DNA of 47,412 nt from the NCBI GenBank assembly GCA_046047315.1, contig JBJOID010000111.1, positions 1 to 47,412 of the forward strand. Direction: 5' to 3'. Source of the DNA: WGMK01 sp046047315 (GTDB lineage: Bacteria; Hydrogenedentota; Hydrogenedentia; Hydrogenedentales; JAEUWI01). The first letter of the stretch is position 1. Each line of letters opens with the position of its first letter. Shown here one piece after another: positions 33,249 to 42,238 of this stretch. The notes below the pieces were generated by a model. The model searched no databases, was not told where the DNA came from, and worked only from the letters and a program-made list of their open reading frames with translations. Both the position numbers and the translations under genes were made by a program.

Positions 33249-35221
33249 TTCTTTTTCAAGATTAGGCAGTCGATACCGATCATGTGTTGCTGGTAGGCCT
33301 CGGGATTGGCTCCGGTAATCGTGATGCGCAAGTGGTTTTCCCCCTGGCGCAAGGCGTGCACGCCGAGATTCAAGGGCGGCTCCATGGGCTTTACCTCGGT
33401 GTGGTAGAAGTCAACGGGTTCGCCGGTTGAAACTTCGTTCAAATGTATGGCGCCTATGCCATAGTCGGGCGCCTTGGTAAAGACCGCAAGCACCTCATAG
33501 TCTCCGGCCTCGTCCACATTGAAGCCGAGCTCCAGTTCCGCTCCCGGCCCCGCCTGACTCCACCAAATCTGCTCGGCGTTGCTCCATTCCCATACATCGC
33601 TACTCTGCGGAACGGCTATCCCGGCCGTGCGCTTGATAATCATCATGTGTTCCGCCTCGATGGCTCCGGGGATTCGCTTGGTTTTTGGGGCCGGGGGGAG
33701 TTTCGGGATGGTCAGCATGTCGGCAGTAATCGGGGGAAAGTTGTCTGTGGAGTTCGCGTCGGCATACCAATAGCAGGTGACAGTCTGTGTAATGCGGGTC
33801 TCCTTCCAATGCCAAAGTTCCATGTCGAACCGGAATGATTTCAGGAAGGGGATATTGTCGGGTACCAGAAAACGGCTGACGCAGGAGTGGCCGAAATTTC
33901 CAGGACCATCTGCGCGGGGCTGGTTGTGGTAGGCGTGAGAGAACAAGTGGTTGTCGCACCACGCATATCCGAAGAAGTCCTCGGTTCCAGTTCCGAACCA
34001 CTGCGGAAAGGTTGCGCCGTCAATGTAGATTTTTTCGTCTCCTTCCCCCCACCAGTCCTTAACGGGGTTGGCGATATGCAACATCACCCCCGCGAAGCGG
34101 CCGCGACCCTCGATCGAGGCGTAGTTCCAATCTTGCCGTGGTCGAGTGGGTAGATCGCTGCCGACGCGCCACTTCGCATGGAAATAAAGGGAGTCATCCG
34201 TCCATTCGTAGTCGTGGATGGTTGGGGCGAAGCCAAGCGTAACGGGCTCCATTCCATGATTGGTGACCCGGCACCCCACCTTATCTCGAAAGGGCATGGG
34301 CCAGCGGCAGTACAACATCTGGTTAATAGACCCCAAGGGCAGGGAACGAAATGGATTCAGTCCAGGGGCGGTCCCGAAGAAATCCCCGAACGGGGCCGAT
34401 ACGGTCTCCTTGCCGTCAAACTCGATCGTGAGCACGAGTTCGCGCAATGCTTCGGCCTGACGTTCCGCTTGGACCGTTGCCACCAATTGTGTGACCACCC
34501 CGGAACCGTTTTGCTCGGTCAATGTGATGGTCTCACCGGGCTGGACTTTGTAACTGGTGGTACTCGTTGCATGGAGTTGCGGGTGCTTAAGTTGATCCGC
34601 CGTCCTCTTGATGACCGTCTGATTCTTTTCCAAGATTTCAGGGGTAAGGGTTTCCACCACCGCCCCCGATTCATAGCGACGGTAATTGATGAGGTAATAG
34701 AAGTCGGGACTACTCGCGGTTATCTTGCATCGTTTCGCATAGGGTATGGGCAGATAGCTGTTCCAGCCCGCTCCCCGTATGCCACCAATTGGTTCAGGCG
34801 TGTAGGGGTTAACCGCGCCCAGAAACTCTGTCATGGGCGCTTCGATGACTGGCTCGTCTTCATCGTCGAGGTAAATGCGCAGTGTGCCGCCGTCCTGCGG
34901 ATTGGCCGACCAGATGCGAACAACGGCGCCTGGTCCCTCCGCCTCCATCATCACCCATTCGGATTCCCCGTTGCGGCTCTCTTCGCGCAGGTGTTTGCCC
35001 CGGTCGCCGTTGGCAAACCAGTTCTCATCTGTAAGCACGGCGGGGTCCGTGGCGGCGCGGTCATAACTGGAATACTGTAGCGTCGTGTAGTGCGGCTCAG
35101 GGATGCGTGCGAGGTAATCCAGCTTTGTCATCCAGTCGAGCATGCTTTTCTGGGTGATGGGCGCATCCTCCGCATGGGAAGTTCCCAACAGAAAAAGCAT
35201 ACAGGCGAGCATTCGCTTCAT
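33245..35221 (-). CDS. Secreted DUF2961 (GH172-family) glycoside hydrolase with C-terminal beta-rich domain
   Basis: 658 residues. A signal peptide begins at ATG 35221 (MKRMLACMLFLLGTSHAE). The DUF2961 core is clear: TTLQYSSYDR, NWFANGDRGKHLREE, EGPGAVVRIWSANPQDGGTL, YLPIPYAKRCKIT, YYLINYRRYESGAVVETL, and the putative catalytic GTEDFFGYAW. Characterised GH172 enzymes act on fructose dianhydrides or D-arabinan, with Glu catalysts; the substrate here is open. About 130 C-terminal residues (from RIPGAIEAEHM) look like a beta-sandwich carbohydrate-binding domain. A start 12 codons upstream (35257) is possible. GAGGAG precedes the chosen ATG at a rather long spacing. It is followed by the overlapping YhhN-like gene. 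Confidence 0.9.
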   Translation of the reverse strand: MKRMLACMLFLLGTSHAEDAPITQKSMLDWMTKLDYLARIPEPHYTTLQYSSYDRAATDPAVLTDENWFANGDRGKHLREESRNGESEWVMMEAEGPGAVVRIWSANPQDGGTLRIYLDDEDEPVIEAPMTEFLGAVNPYTPEPIGGIRGAGWNSYLPIPYAKRCKITASSPDFYYLINYRRYESGAVVETLTPEILEKNQTVIKRTADQLKHPQLHATSTTSYKVQPGETITLTEQNGSGVVTQLVATVQAERQAEALRELVLTIEFDGKETVSAPFGDFFGTAPGLNPFRSLPLGSINQMLYCRWPMPFRDKVGCRVTNHGMEPVTLGFAPTIHDYEWTDDSLYFHAKWRVGSDLPTRPRQDWNYASIEGRGRFAGVMLHIANPVKDWWGEGDEKIYIDGATFPQWFGTGTEDFFGYAWCDNHLFSHAYHNQPRADGPGNFGHSCVSRFLVPDNIPFLKSFRFDMELWHWKETRITQTVTCYWYADANSTDNFPPITADMLTIPKLPPAPKTKRIPGAIEAEHMMIIKRTAGIAVPQSSDVWEWSNAEQIWWSQAGPGAELELGFNVDEAGDYEVLAVFTKAPDYGIGAIHLNEVSTGEPVDFYHTEVKPMEPPLNLGVHALRQGENHLRITITGANPEAYQQHMIGIDCLILKKK

Positions 35222-35282
35222 GGAGGGGGAGTTCTCCTCGGTGTGTCGATCTTCCACTTAGGATAGCCGAAGGGCGCTGGCG

Positions 35283-35291
35283 TGGTATACT
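35283..35291 (+). promoter_or_regulatory. Extended -10 promoter element of the rRNA methyltransferase gene
   Basis: TGGTATACT at 35283-35291, identical to the element at 27633, lies 33 bases before ATG 35325. Confidence 0.5.
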
Positions 35292-35324
35292 CCAAGCCTC
35301 CCCAAAACCTTGGTCGTGCGCTTC

Positions 35325-36536
35325 ATGTCATCTTTGAAATCTCCTGTGATCTGTGAACATTTTGGCGAGTGCGGCGGTTGCCAGAGCCAAGACATGGCTT
35401 ATGCGGCACAAGTGGAACAGAAGCAGTCGATGCTTGGGGAACTATACAAGGACTATTGGTCCGGGCCCATTCCTGTTGTTCCATCACCCGTCATCTGGAA
35501 TTATCGGAACAAGGTCGATCCCGCCTTTGCGCCCATGCAATACCCTGAGCCGCCGCCCCCCGGTTTTCAGCGAGAGACCGTGCTCGGCTTCAAACGAAAG
35601 GGGCGTTGGTTCTGGCCCTTGGATATTCAGGAATGCCGTATCGGCCCGCCTCGATTGGGGGAGTTGCTTGGCGGGGTGCGTGCCTGGGTGAGGCAACGGG
35701 GTCATCACGCTTATGACCAGCGTACCGGCGAGGGGATGCTGCGTAATCTGCTTGTGCGGACTGCTCCTCGCACCGGGGAATCCATGGTGGTGTTGATCAC
35801 CCGTAGTGGCGAGATGGACCTCGATGGCTTCGTGGAGGTCGTGGAGGAAAATTTCGGAGCGCTTTCCATTCAGCGTGGCACGACGGATCGCAAAGCTGAC
35901 GTAGCCGTGACCGATACGCTCGAATTGCTGGCAGGGAAGGACACGATCACCGCGCGGATGGATATTCCGTCGACGGCAGGAATGTTGCCACTCCAATTCC
36001 GCGTGTCTCCCATGAGCTTCTTCCAGACCAACACGCTGGCCACGGAGCAACTCTACGGAGAGATTCGCGCTTGGGTGAGCGAGGCACCGGTCACAGAGTT
36101 GCTCGATCTATACGGCGGCAGCGGCGGTATAGCGTTCTCTTGCGCCGATCTGGCGGGACGCGTTCGCTCGGTGGAAGAGGTATTCCCTGCATCCGAGGAT
36201 GGCCGCCACAATGCCGGTGTGAACGGTATCTCGAACGTCGAGTTCGAGACCTCCGACGTACGCGCCTGGCTGAAGCGTTATCTTCGCGAAAGGGTGCCGA
36301 CTGCCGGCGTTACCGCCATCGTCGATCCTCCCCGTGCCGGGCTGCATCCCAAGGTGCTACGGCGGCTCGTGGAACTCGCCCCGGAACGGCTAATCTATGT
36401 CTCCTGCAACCCGAAGATCCTTGCTCAGGAATGCGCCGTGCTGGCCGCGGAGTTCCGCCTCGTGCGCCTTGTTGGCTTCGATCTCTTTCCTCATACCCGT
36501 CATGTCGAGACATTGGCGCTATTCGAACGCAAGTGA
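35325..36536 (+). CDS. RlmD/TrmA-family rRNA or tRNA uracil-5-methyltransferase, Fe-S type, no TRAM domain
   Basis: 403 residues. The [4Fe-4S] cysteines are intact at the N-terminus (CEHFGECGGCQSQD) with the fourth in QECRIGP. The SAM domain has LLDLYGGSGGIAFSCAD, the catalytic block IVDPPRAGL, YVSCNPKILAQ and the base Glu in HVETLALFER. Substrate uracil recognition is suggested by PMSFFQTNT. Members methylate C5 of U1939 or U747 in 23S rRNA, or U54 in tRNA; which one cannot be told, so no symbol is given. The usual N-terminal TRAM RNA-binding domain is missing: the protein starts directly at the cluster. ATG 35325 is preferred; TTG 35310 would add five residues. Confidence 0.9.
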   Translation: MSSLKSPVICEHFGECGGCQSQDMAYAAQVEQKQSMLGELYKDYWSGPIPVVPSPVIWNYRNKVDPAFAPMQYPEPPPPGFQRETVLGFKRKGRWFWPLDIQECRIGPPRLGELLGGVRAWVRQRGHHAYDQRTGEGMLRNLLVRTAPRTGESMVVLITRSGEMDLDGFVEVVEENFGALSIQRGTTDRKADVAVTDTLELLAGKDTITARMDIPSTAGMLPLQFRVSPMSFFQTNTLATEQLYGEIRAWVSEAPVTELLDLYGGSGGIAFSCADLAGRVRSVEEVFPASEDGRHNAGVNGISNVEFETSDVRAWLKRYLRERVPTAGVTAIVDPPRAGLHPKVLRRLVELAPERLIYVSCNPKILAQECAVLAAEFRLVRLVGFDLFPHTRHVETLALFERK

Positions 36537-36618
36537 ACAGGCTCGCATCTGGTGAGCGACCCGCCGAATTCGCTATGATGAAGGCAGCTCGATTTGCCTG
36601 TAACCCATCGGATTATCC

Positions 36619-39600
36619 ATGCCCGTAGATCCCAGAGACCGTCTCAGTCCGCCCTGGTTCCTTCATTCTTTTCCCGTGGCTCGTTCCGTGGCAGAGGAGT
36701 TGGGGTTGAACCTGCTACCAGGCCTTGCCCATGTACAAGGACCGGACGAGGCGCGGGTTTCACGTCTGCTCTCCGAACGCCTGCATTCCCGGCGGCGACA
36801 TCATCGTGCGGACGAGCGCCCCATTCGCGCGGGCGAAATCGCGGCGATGTCCCTCTTTCAGGATATTCTTCGTTTCTTGGTGGACGACTACACGCTTCGT
36901 CACAATCCGACGGTGTTGAAGCGCGGGCGGGCTGCGGGGGGCGGACGTGCGGGCGATGTCCTGTCAGCTGAATTGCTTGAGGAATTTCTCACGCAGTTCC
37001 CACCGGAAATCCTACTCGACAGACGCGGAGAAGAGACGAGTTTTCTTTACACTCCGTCGGCCGATCCCTTGTCGCCTCTTGATACTAGCCTTAGAGAATT
37101 GATCCTTCTCAGGCTGGCGAACGGAAATCCTGCGCTGAGCGGCTACCGTGAGCTATTTGATGAGCGCCCCCTCGCAACGGCGACGGTGTATCGGGCCTAC
37201 CTTTCGGCGGTGGAGGTATTCCTTCGCAGCGAGCCGCCTCATCCCGAAACGGGCATGAGCCTTATCGACACCTTGTGGGCGCCCATACTGGCCAGTCCCG
37301 AGGACGTGGAAGGTCAGCTGGCCTATGTGCGCAAGCGCTGGAACCATTGGCTGCCCGCCTCTATCGTGGAGAGCCTGCTGTTAGCGCACGGCTATCTGCG
37401 TGAGGAACGTGCCATGCGCGGCCCCGGACCCGGGCCCGTGCAGGCGCTTGCCTTTGGCGGTGGTGCGGCGGGCTACCCAGAGTATGAAGCCTTCAGCGTT
37501 GATCGAGACTGGATGCCCAATGTCGTCCTTATGGCCAAGAGCACCTACGTCTGGCTGGATCAGTTGAGCAAGCGCTATGGCCGTCCCATCCAGAGGCTGG
37601 ATGAGATACCCGATGAGGAGCTGGATCTGCTTGCCCAGTGGGGCTTCAGTTCACTGTGGCTGATTGGCCTGTGGGAACGCTCCGAGGCGTCACGCACCAT
37701 CAAGCGCATGACGGGGAATCCGGAGGCGGAGGCTTCGGCGTACTCGCTTTACGATTACACCATCGCCGGGGACTTGGGGGGCGAGCCCGCCTATCAAAAC
37801 TTGGCAGCGAGGGCGTGGCATCGAGGCATTCGGCTTGCCAGCGACATGGTACCGAACCACGTGGGTATTTTTTCCCGCTGGACCGTGGAGCATCCTGACT
37901 GGTTCATTCAATCGGGTGTACCGCCTTTCCCGGGTTATACCTTCAATGGTCCCGATCTTTCGAGCGACGGCCGCGTGAGCATCCACATCGAGGATGGTTA
38001 CTGGAGCCGGAGCGACGCGGCGGTGGTCTTCAAGTTGCACGATCACCGCGACGGCCGCACGCGTTACATCTACCATGGCAATGACGGAACAAGCATGCCT
38101 TGGAACGATACCGCGCAGTTGAACTATCTGCTGCCGCAGGTGCGTGAGGCCGTTATCGAGACCATCCTCCATGTGGCCCGCATGTTCCCGGTCATTCGAT
38201 TTGATGCCGCCATGACATTGGCCAAGAAGCACTACCAACGTCTTTGGTTTCCGAAGCCGGGAGATGCCGGGGCTATTCCATCGCGCGCGGAACATGGCAT
38301 GAGCCAGGAAGAGTTCGACCGCATTTTCCCGGTGGAGTTCTGGCGCGAGGTGGTGGACCGGGTGGCCATCGAGGCTCCGGACACCCTGCTGCTGGCCGAG
38401 GCCTTCTGGTTGATGGAAGGCTATTTCGTCCGCACTTTGGGGGTGCATCGCGTCTATAACAGCGCCTTCATGAATATGTTGAAGATGGAGGAGAACGCCA
38501 AGTTCCGCCTGACCGTGCGAAACGTGCTGGAATACAGCCCGGCCATCCTCCAGCGCTTCGTGAATTTCATGAACAATCCGGATGAAGACACGGCCGAGGC
38601 GCAGTTTGGCAAGGGGGATAAGTACTTTGGGGTGGCGACCCTGCTGGTAACCATGCCGGGACTTCCCATGTTTGGCCATGGCCAGGTGGAGGGCTTGACG
38701 GAGAAGTACGGCATGGAGTATCGCCGCGCCTACCGGGATGAAGCGGTGGACCATGACCTGGTGCGACGGCACGAGGGGGAGATATTCCCCCTGATGCGAC
38801 GACGCCATATCTTCAGCGGCGCGGACCACTTCGCCTTCTTCGACTTTGTCGCGCCGGAAGGCTGGGTGAACGAGAACGTGTTCGCCTATACCAACCGCTC
38901 TCGCGATGAGCGCGCGCTGATCGTATTCAACAATGCATTCGAGGAGGCGCATGGCAGTGTTCGGATTTCCTCGGCCATCAACGAAGGTTCCGCCGAGATG
39001 CCTCGCCTGCGTCAGCGTAGTCTCGCAGAGACACTGGGTCTGGACCTGAGCGATCAGTGCTATTACATCTACCGCGATTGCAGGAGCGGCTTGGAATACT
39101 TGGAGCATGCGCAGCGGATCGCGGACTTTGGGATGCACTTCCATCTCGGAGGATATGGCTGCCGCGCACTCATCGACTGGCGCTTGGTTCGCGATGAAGA
39201 CGCATCCTGGGGTCGGCTTCACATGATGCTCGCGGGGAAGGGCGTGGCGAACGTGGACGAGGCCTACATGGAGATGGTACTTGCCCCGATACTCGATCCG
39301 TTTCGCGCCTTGATTGCACCACCGCGATTGCTCAGTCTGTTTGATGATTCCATGGACGACGACTTCATGCTGGACTTCAAGTCGTTCATAGTGGCGGTGG
39401 GGGAGCGGTGTGAGCGAAAGGTTTCCTTCGATGCGATGCTTGTTCGCGTGGAAGATGGATTGCGTTCTGTGAGGGGATTGGAGACCACGGTAACGCGTCT
39501 GAAATCCAAGGCTCTACGCGCTCGTTTCGAGACTTTTAAACCGGCAATGCAAAAGGAACTCCTTGCCGCCTGGGCTTTGCTTCGCCCGCTCGGTTCAATC

Positions 39601-40065
39601 GTATATGACCAGCCGGAGGATTCTGCGGCGGCCCACGTGACTACGGCCGCGTGGATGCACGAATGGTTTCTGACGCGGCAGCTGGGGCGTGTTCTCCATG
39701 AGGGAGCATCTTCGGGAATGTTGCGCGCCAGCCAGTTGCGATGCATGATTCGCAACCTCCCCGGATTGCTGGGACTTCAAGAGAGAGCGTGGGGCCCCTA
39801 TCTGGACAGCTTGGCCTCGGACCCCGATTCCTGCGCCGCAATGGGTGTCAACCGATTCGGCGGACGGCGATGGATGGGGAAGGAACTTCTGGAACAAACC
39901 TTGGGCATGACGCTGATCGCATGCCTGCTGGAGTCCAGCCTGGGCGATGAGGAGCGGATCAACGAAGACCTATTGCTTCTCGCTCTCGACGACATAGAGA
40001 CCATGGAGGCCGCCGCGATGGACGTGGGCTACGATCTCGATTGGTGGCTTGACGCGTTGAAGTGA
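36619..40065 (+). CDS. Very large cytoplasmic GH13 (alpha-amylase family) protein
   Basis: 1,148 residues without a signal peptide. The central GH13 barrel (about 295-830) has WGFSSLWLIGLWER, SDMVPNHVG (region I), IRFDAAMTLAKKH (nucleophile Asp near 528), LLLAEAFW (acid/base Glu near 594) and FMNNPDED (third Asp near 652). About 290 residues of mostly helical sequence precede the barrel, and about 300 with no recognised domain follow it, rich in Leu and Arg. Most amylases are half this size. It may remodel internal alpha-glucan or transfer glucosyl units; the reaction is unknown. There is no strong ribosome-binding site at ATG 36619. It stands alone between a methyltransferase gene and the opposing ceramidase-like gene. 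Confidence 0.85.
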   Translation: MPVDPRDRLSPPWFLHSFPVARSVAEELGLNLLPGLAHVQGPDEARVSRLLSERLHSRRRHHRADERPIRAGEIAAMSLFQDILRFLVDDYTLRHNPTVLKRGRAAGGGRAGDVLSAELLEEFLTQFPPEILLDRRGEETSFLYTPSADPLSPLDTSLRELILLRLANGNPALSGYRELFDERPLATATVYRAYLSAVEVFLRSEPPHPETGMSLIDTLWAPILASPEDVEGQLAYVRKRWNHWLPASIVESLLLAHGYLREERAMRGPGPGPVQALAFGGGAAGYPEYEAFSVDRDWMPNVVLMAKSTYVWLDQLSKRYGRPIQRLDEIPDEELDLLAQWGFSSLWLIGLWERSEASRTIKRMTGNPEAEASAYSLYDYTIAGDLGGEPAYQNLAARAWHRGIRLASDMVPNHVGIFSRWTVEHPDWFIQSGVPPFPGYTFNGPDLSSDGRVSIHIEDGYWSRSDAAVVFKLHDHRDGRTRYIYHGNDGTSMPWNDTAQLNYLLPQVREAVIETILHVARMFPVIRFDAAMTLAKKHYQRLWFPKPGDAGAIPSRAEHGMSQEEFDRIFPVEFWREVVDRVAIEAPDTLLLAEAFWLMEGYFVRTLGVHRVYNSAFMNMLKMEENAKFRLTVRNVLEYSPAILQRFVNFMNNPDEDTAEAQFGKGDKYFGVATLLVTMPGLPMFGHGQVEGLTEKYGMEYRRAYRDEAVDHDLVRRHEGEIFPLMRRRHIFSGADHFAFFDFVAPEGWVNENVFAYTNRSRDERALIVFNNAFEEAHGSVRISSAINEGSAEMPRLRQRSLAETLGLDLSDQCYYIYRDCRSGLEYLEHAQRIADFGMHFHLGGYGCRALIDWRLVRDEDASWGRLHMMLAGKGVANVDEAYMEMVLAPILDPFRALIAPPRLLSLFDDSMDDDFMLDFKSFIVAVGERCERKVSFDAMLVRVEDGLRSVRGLETTVTRLKSKALRARFETFKPAMQKELLAAWALLRPLGSIVYDQPEDSAAAHVTTAAWMHEWFLTRQLGRVLHEGASSGMLRASQLRCMIRNLPGLLGLQERAWGPYLDSLASDPDSCAAMGVNRFGGRRWMGKELLEQTLGMTLIACLLESSLGDEERINEDLLLLALDDIETMEAAAMDVGYDLDWWLDALK

Positions 40066-40107
40066 CTCTTGCTCTTTCGCTTGGCGTCTGTGCCGTGATC
40101 GCCTTGG

Positions 40108-41382
40108 CTAGGGCCGGAGCAGGGTCTCGATGTTTTCCAACGCCTTGTCGATGATCTGTTCCCCCGCGCCTGCGGGCACCCAGGATACGCTGGAGTCTGC
40201 GCCGTAGCCGCCTTCTTCAATGGCTTCCCTCGTTGGGAAATACATCTGGTGGCCATTGCAATACCCAACAAAAAAGGTCTCGGGGGCTTTGCTCTCTGCC
40301 TTCAATCGGACCGCGTGCGCCGAGAAAAACTCTCCGGAACCACCCACCAGCGCCAGTTCATTGTTGATGAGCACAGTGTTCAGACGGGGCGATATGGTGT
40401 TGTCGGGCAGCTCTTCCAGCATGGCCAACATTTCAGGAAAGAACATCTGCTTAAAGGTTCCCCGAATAAGGGGATTCTGGAGGTCGATACGGGTTTCAAA
40501 CTCGAAGCGTTCCTCGGGCGTTGCCGCAATGCCAGGTGTGGCGGGCACGGCGGTAGTGATTTCCGAATTGACTTCGAGCACCGCTTCTCCCAGCTTCGCA
40601 CCGAGCTCCTCGATTCCCTTTGCTCCCTGACCGTTGGGAGACATGTCGCCCGCCGCTCCCTGCAGGAAAAGGCAGGGTATTCCGGTGGCGTCGGTCACGG
40701 TCTTGGCCATGAAGTGGGGAAACTCCGAAGACCACCGGCGGTCCATGATATCGGCCCATACGGGATGCGCGGCAAAGTTTACCGCCATGGCAATGGGGGT
40801 GCCGTCGAGCTTGTCGAATCGAATGACTGCGAGTTCCGGGTCGCGCACAGGATTCGGCTTTTTGCTTTGGCGGTTCCGGTTGTAAGGAACATCCTTGGAT
40901 GCCCAACCAATCCTGACCGGCACGGCCTTGGCGGCGGCCTCGTTGATGCAGTCGGTCAGGTCCTGCGTGAGCTTGTCAATGTATTTCAGGGCTTCGTCGA
41001 ATTTGCCCTGACCCATGCCGGGTTTGTCCACGAATTCGATGACCGGCCCATGGTGGGTGTGGGAACCGGAGAGCAGCAGGTGCTTTACACCGCTGGCGGC
41101 CACTCCCGCGCGGATGGTGTCCATCATCTTGAAAGTGGGCGAGCGGCCAAGGTCGAGACCCATCAGGGCAAGCTTCTCGCCGCCCGCTTCGATCACCACG
41201 CACTTTGCAAAGAGCGGATCGCGGGTGCCCTCGGCGGGCAGATCGTGCCGGGCGCCATATCCCCACATCGGAAGTCCGGCGGGCGGAGTAATGTCGCGCT
41301 CCGCATACCCCGCCTTAAAATCCGCAGCCAATACCGGGTGCGCTGCGATGATCGCAGCAAGAACAATAAACCGAGCAATCAT
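40108..41382 (-). CDS. Exported neutral ceramidase-like hydrolase
   Basis: 424 residues; a signal peptide begins at ATG 41382 (MIARFIVLAAIIAAHPVLA) with GAGG six bases upstream. The neutral/alkaline ceramidase N-terminal fold is shown by AGYAERDITPPAGLPMWGYG, the zinc His cluster GSHTHHGP, a further His in NFAAHPVW and the nucleophile-type GAAGDMSPNGQG. The characteristic C-terminal Ig-like domain of true ceramidases is absent, so it is shorter (about 650 in Pseudomonas). Many such proteins in PVC bacteria are annotated by this domain without tested activity. It is third in an apparent operon after a sialidase-like and a membrane-protein gene. Confidence 0.85.
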   Translation of the reverse strand: MIARFIVLAAIIAAHPVLAADFKAGYAERDITPPAGLPMWGYGARHDLPAEGTRDPLFAKCVVIEAGGEKLALMGLDLGRSPTFKMMDTIRAGVAASGVKHLLLSGSHTHHGPVIEFVDKPGMGQGKFDEALKYIDKLTQDLTDCINEAAAKAVPVRIGWASKDVPYNRNRQSKKPNPVRDPELAVIRFDKLDGTPIAMAVNFAAHPVWADIMDRRWSSEFPHFMAKTVTDATGIPCLFLQGAAGDMSPNGQGAKGIEELGAKLGEAVLEVNSEITTAVPATPGIAATPEERFEFETRIDLQNPLIRGTFKQMFFPEMLAMLEELPDNTISPRLNTVLINNELALVGGSGEFFSAHAVRLKAESKAPETFFVGYCNGHQMYFPTREAIEEGGYGADSSVSWVPAGAGEQIIDKALENIETLLRP

Positions 41383-41414
41383 TTGTTTCCTCGTTTCTGA
41401 AAGTCTTTTTTGGC

Positions 41415-42185
41415 TTAAGCGTCGGCTTCCGCTTCTTGCTCCACTTCGAAATGCAACGGATACCAGCGGCCCATGGAATAGAGCCAACACAAGAGCGCAA
41501 TCATGAGCGACCATTGCCAGAAAGGAATACGCCAGACGATTTCCGGTGCAGGGCCGCCGATGCTCTGTACCAGGGTCTTTCTGAGGTCGGGAAGCTGCAG
41601 CGCGCACACGAGAATCAATGGAAACACCAGTAGCAGGACCGATACCAGAATCTTTCCGGGATGGCCAATCAGCGACCGCTTCTCCGGGCTTGCGCCCCGG
41701 TAATAATTTGCGAGGATTGACCAGCTCAGGAACGCAACGACACAGTGTCCACCGAACGCCGTTACCGCACCGAAGCCGTGCATGACGCGCGAAAGCTCCT
41801 GACTTATGGGTCCCATTTGTCGCTCGTCAAAGATTCCCACGCAGGCTACTCCGACGAGGCTTAGTAAGCCCATCGCCTTAAGTACGGTCGAAGCGGTGTT
41901 GTTGAATCGTCCCACCCGAGCCGCAAGGTTGAGATGCCAGGGAATCAACAGGAGTGCGAAAAGGCAGAAGCAGCAAAGGAATATCCATGCACCAGGATTT
42001 CCCTCTGCGCGCCCCTGGCCCAAGGTGCTGATTAGATTGCGAAACGGCGTTGATGCCGAGACGCTGGAGTCACGGAATATCCACGCCAAGGCCAGCATTC
42101 CTTGGAACTGGATGATCAGCAGAATGCTGAGTATCTGCCATGCCCGGGGTGAAAACTGCCCAAGAAAAAAAGTTCGCAAACTCAC
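41415..42185 (-). CDS. Six-helix membrane protein, possibly DUF998-like
   Basis: 256 residues from GTG 42185, which has AAGGAA upstream; the open frame runs further to 42395 but that part is hydrophilic, overlaps the previous gene's stop and has no start site. About six hydrophobic segments are seen, beginning WQILSILLIIQFQGMLALAW, then IFLCCFCLFALLLIPWHL, VLKAMGLLSLVGVACVGIF, FGGHCVVAFLSWSIL, ILVSVLLLVFPLILVCALQL and WSLMIALLCWLY. The GIFDERQMGP then VMHGFGAVTAFGGH pattern resembles DUF998/DRAM-like proteins, but I cannot assign it firmly. It lies 53 bases after the sialidase-like gene and 32 before the ceramidase-like gene. Confidence 0.75.
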   Translation of the reverse strand: MSLRTFFLGQFSPRAWQILSILLIIQFQGMLALAWIFRDSSVSASTPFRNLISTLGQGRAEGNPGAWIFLCCFCLFALLLIPWHLNLAARVGRFNNTASTVLKAMGLLSLVGVACVGIFDERQMGPISQELSRVMHGFGAVTAFGGHCVVAFLSWSILANYYRGASPEKRSLIGHPGKILVSVLLLVFPLILVCALQLPDLRKTLVQSIGGPAPEIVWRIPFWQWSLMIALLCWLYSMGRWYPLHFEVEQEAEADA

Positions 42186-42238
42186 TGGTCCCCGTTCCTT
42201 ATTGCTCAACGTCCTAAACGCGTGATCAGTCGCCCCGC

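Noticed and set aside
37690..39222. A 510-codon minus-strand frame opposite the GH13 gene.
   Set aside because: The plus strand has all GH13 catalytic motifs in the same interval; the antisense translation has no domain features.
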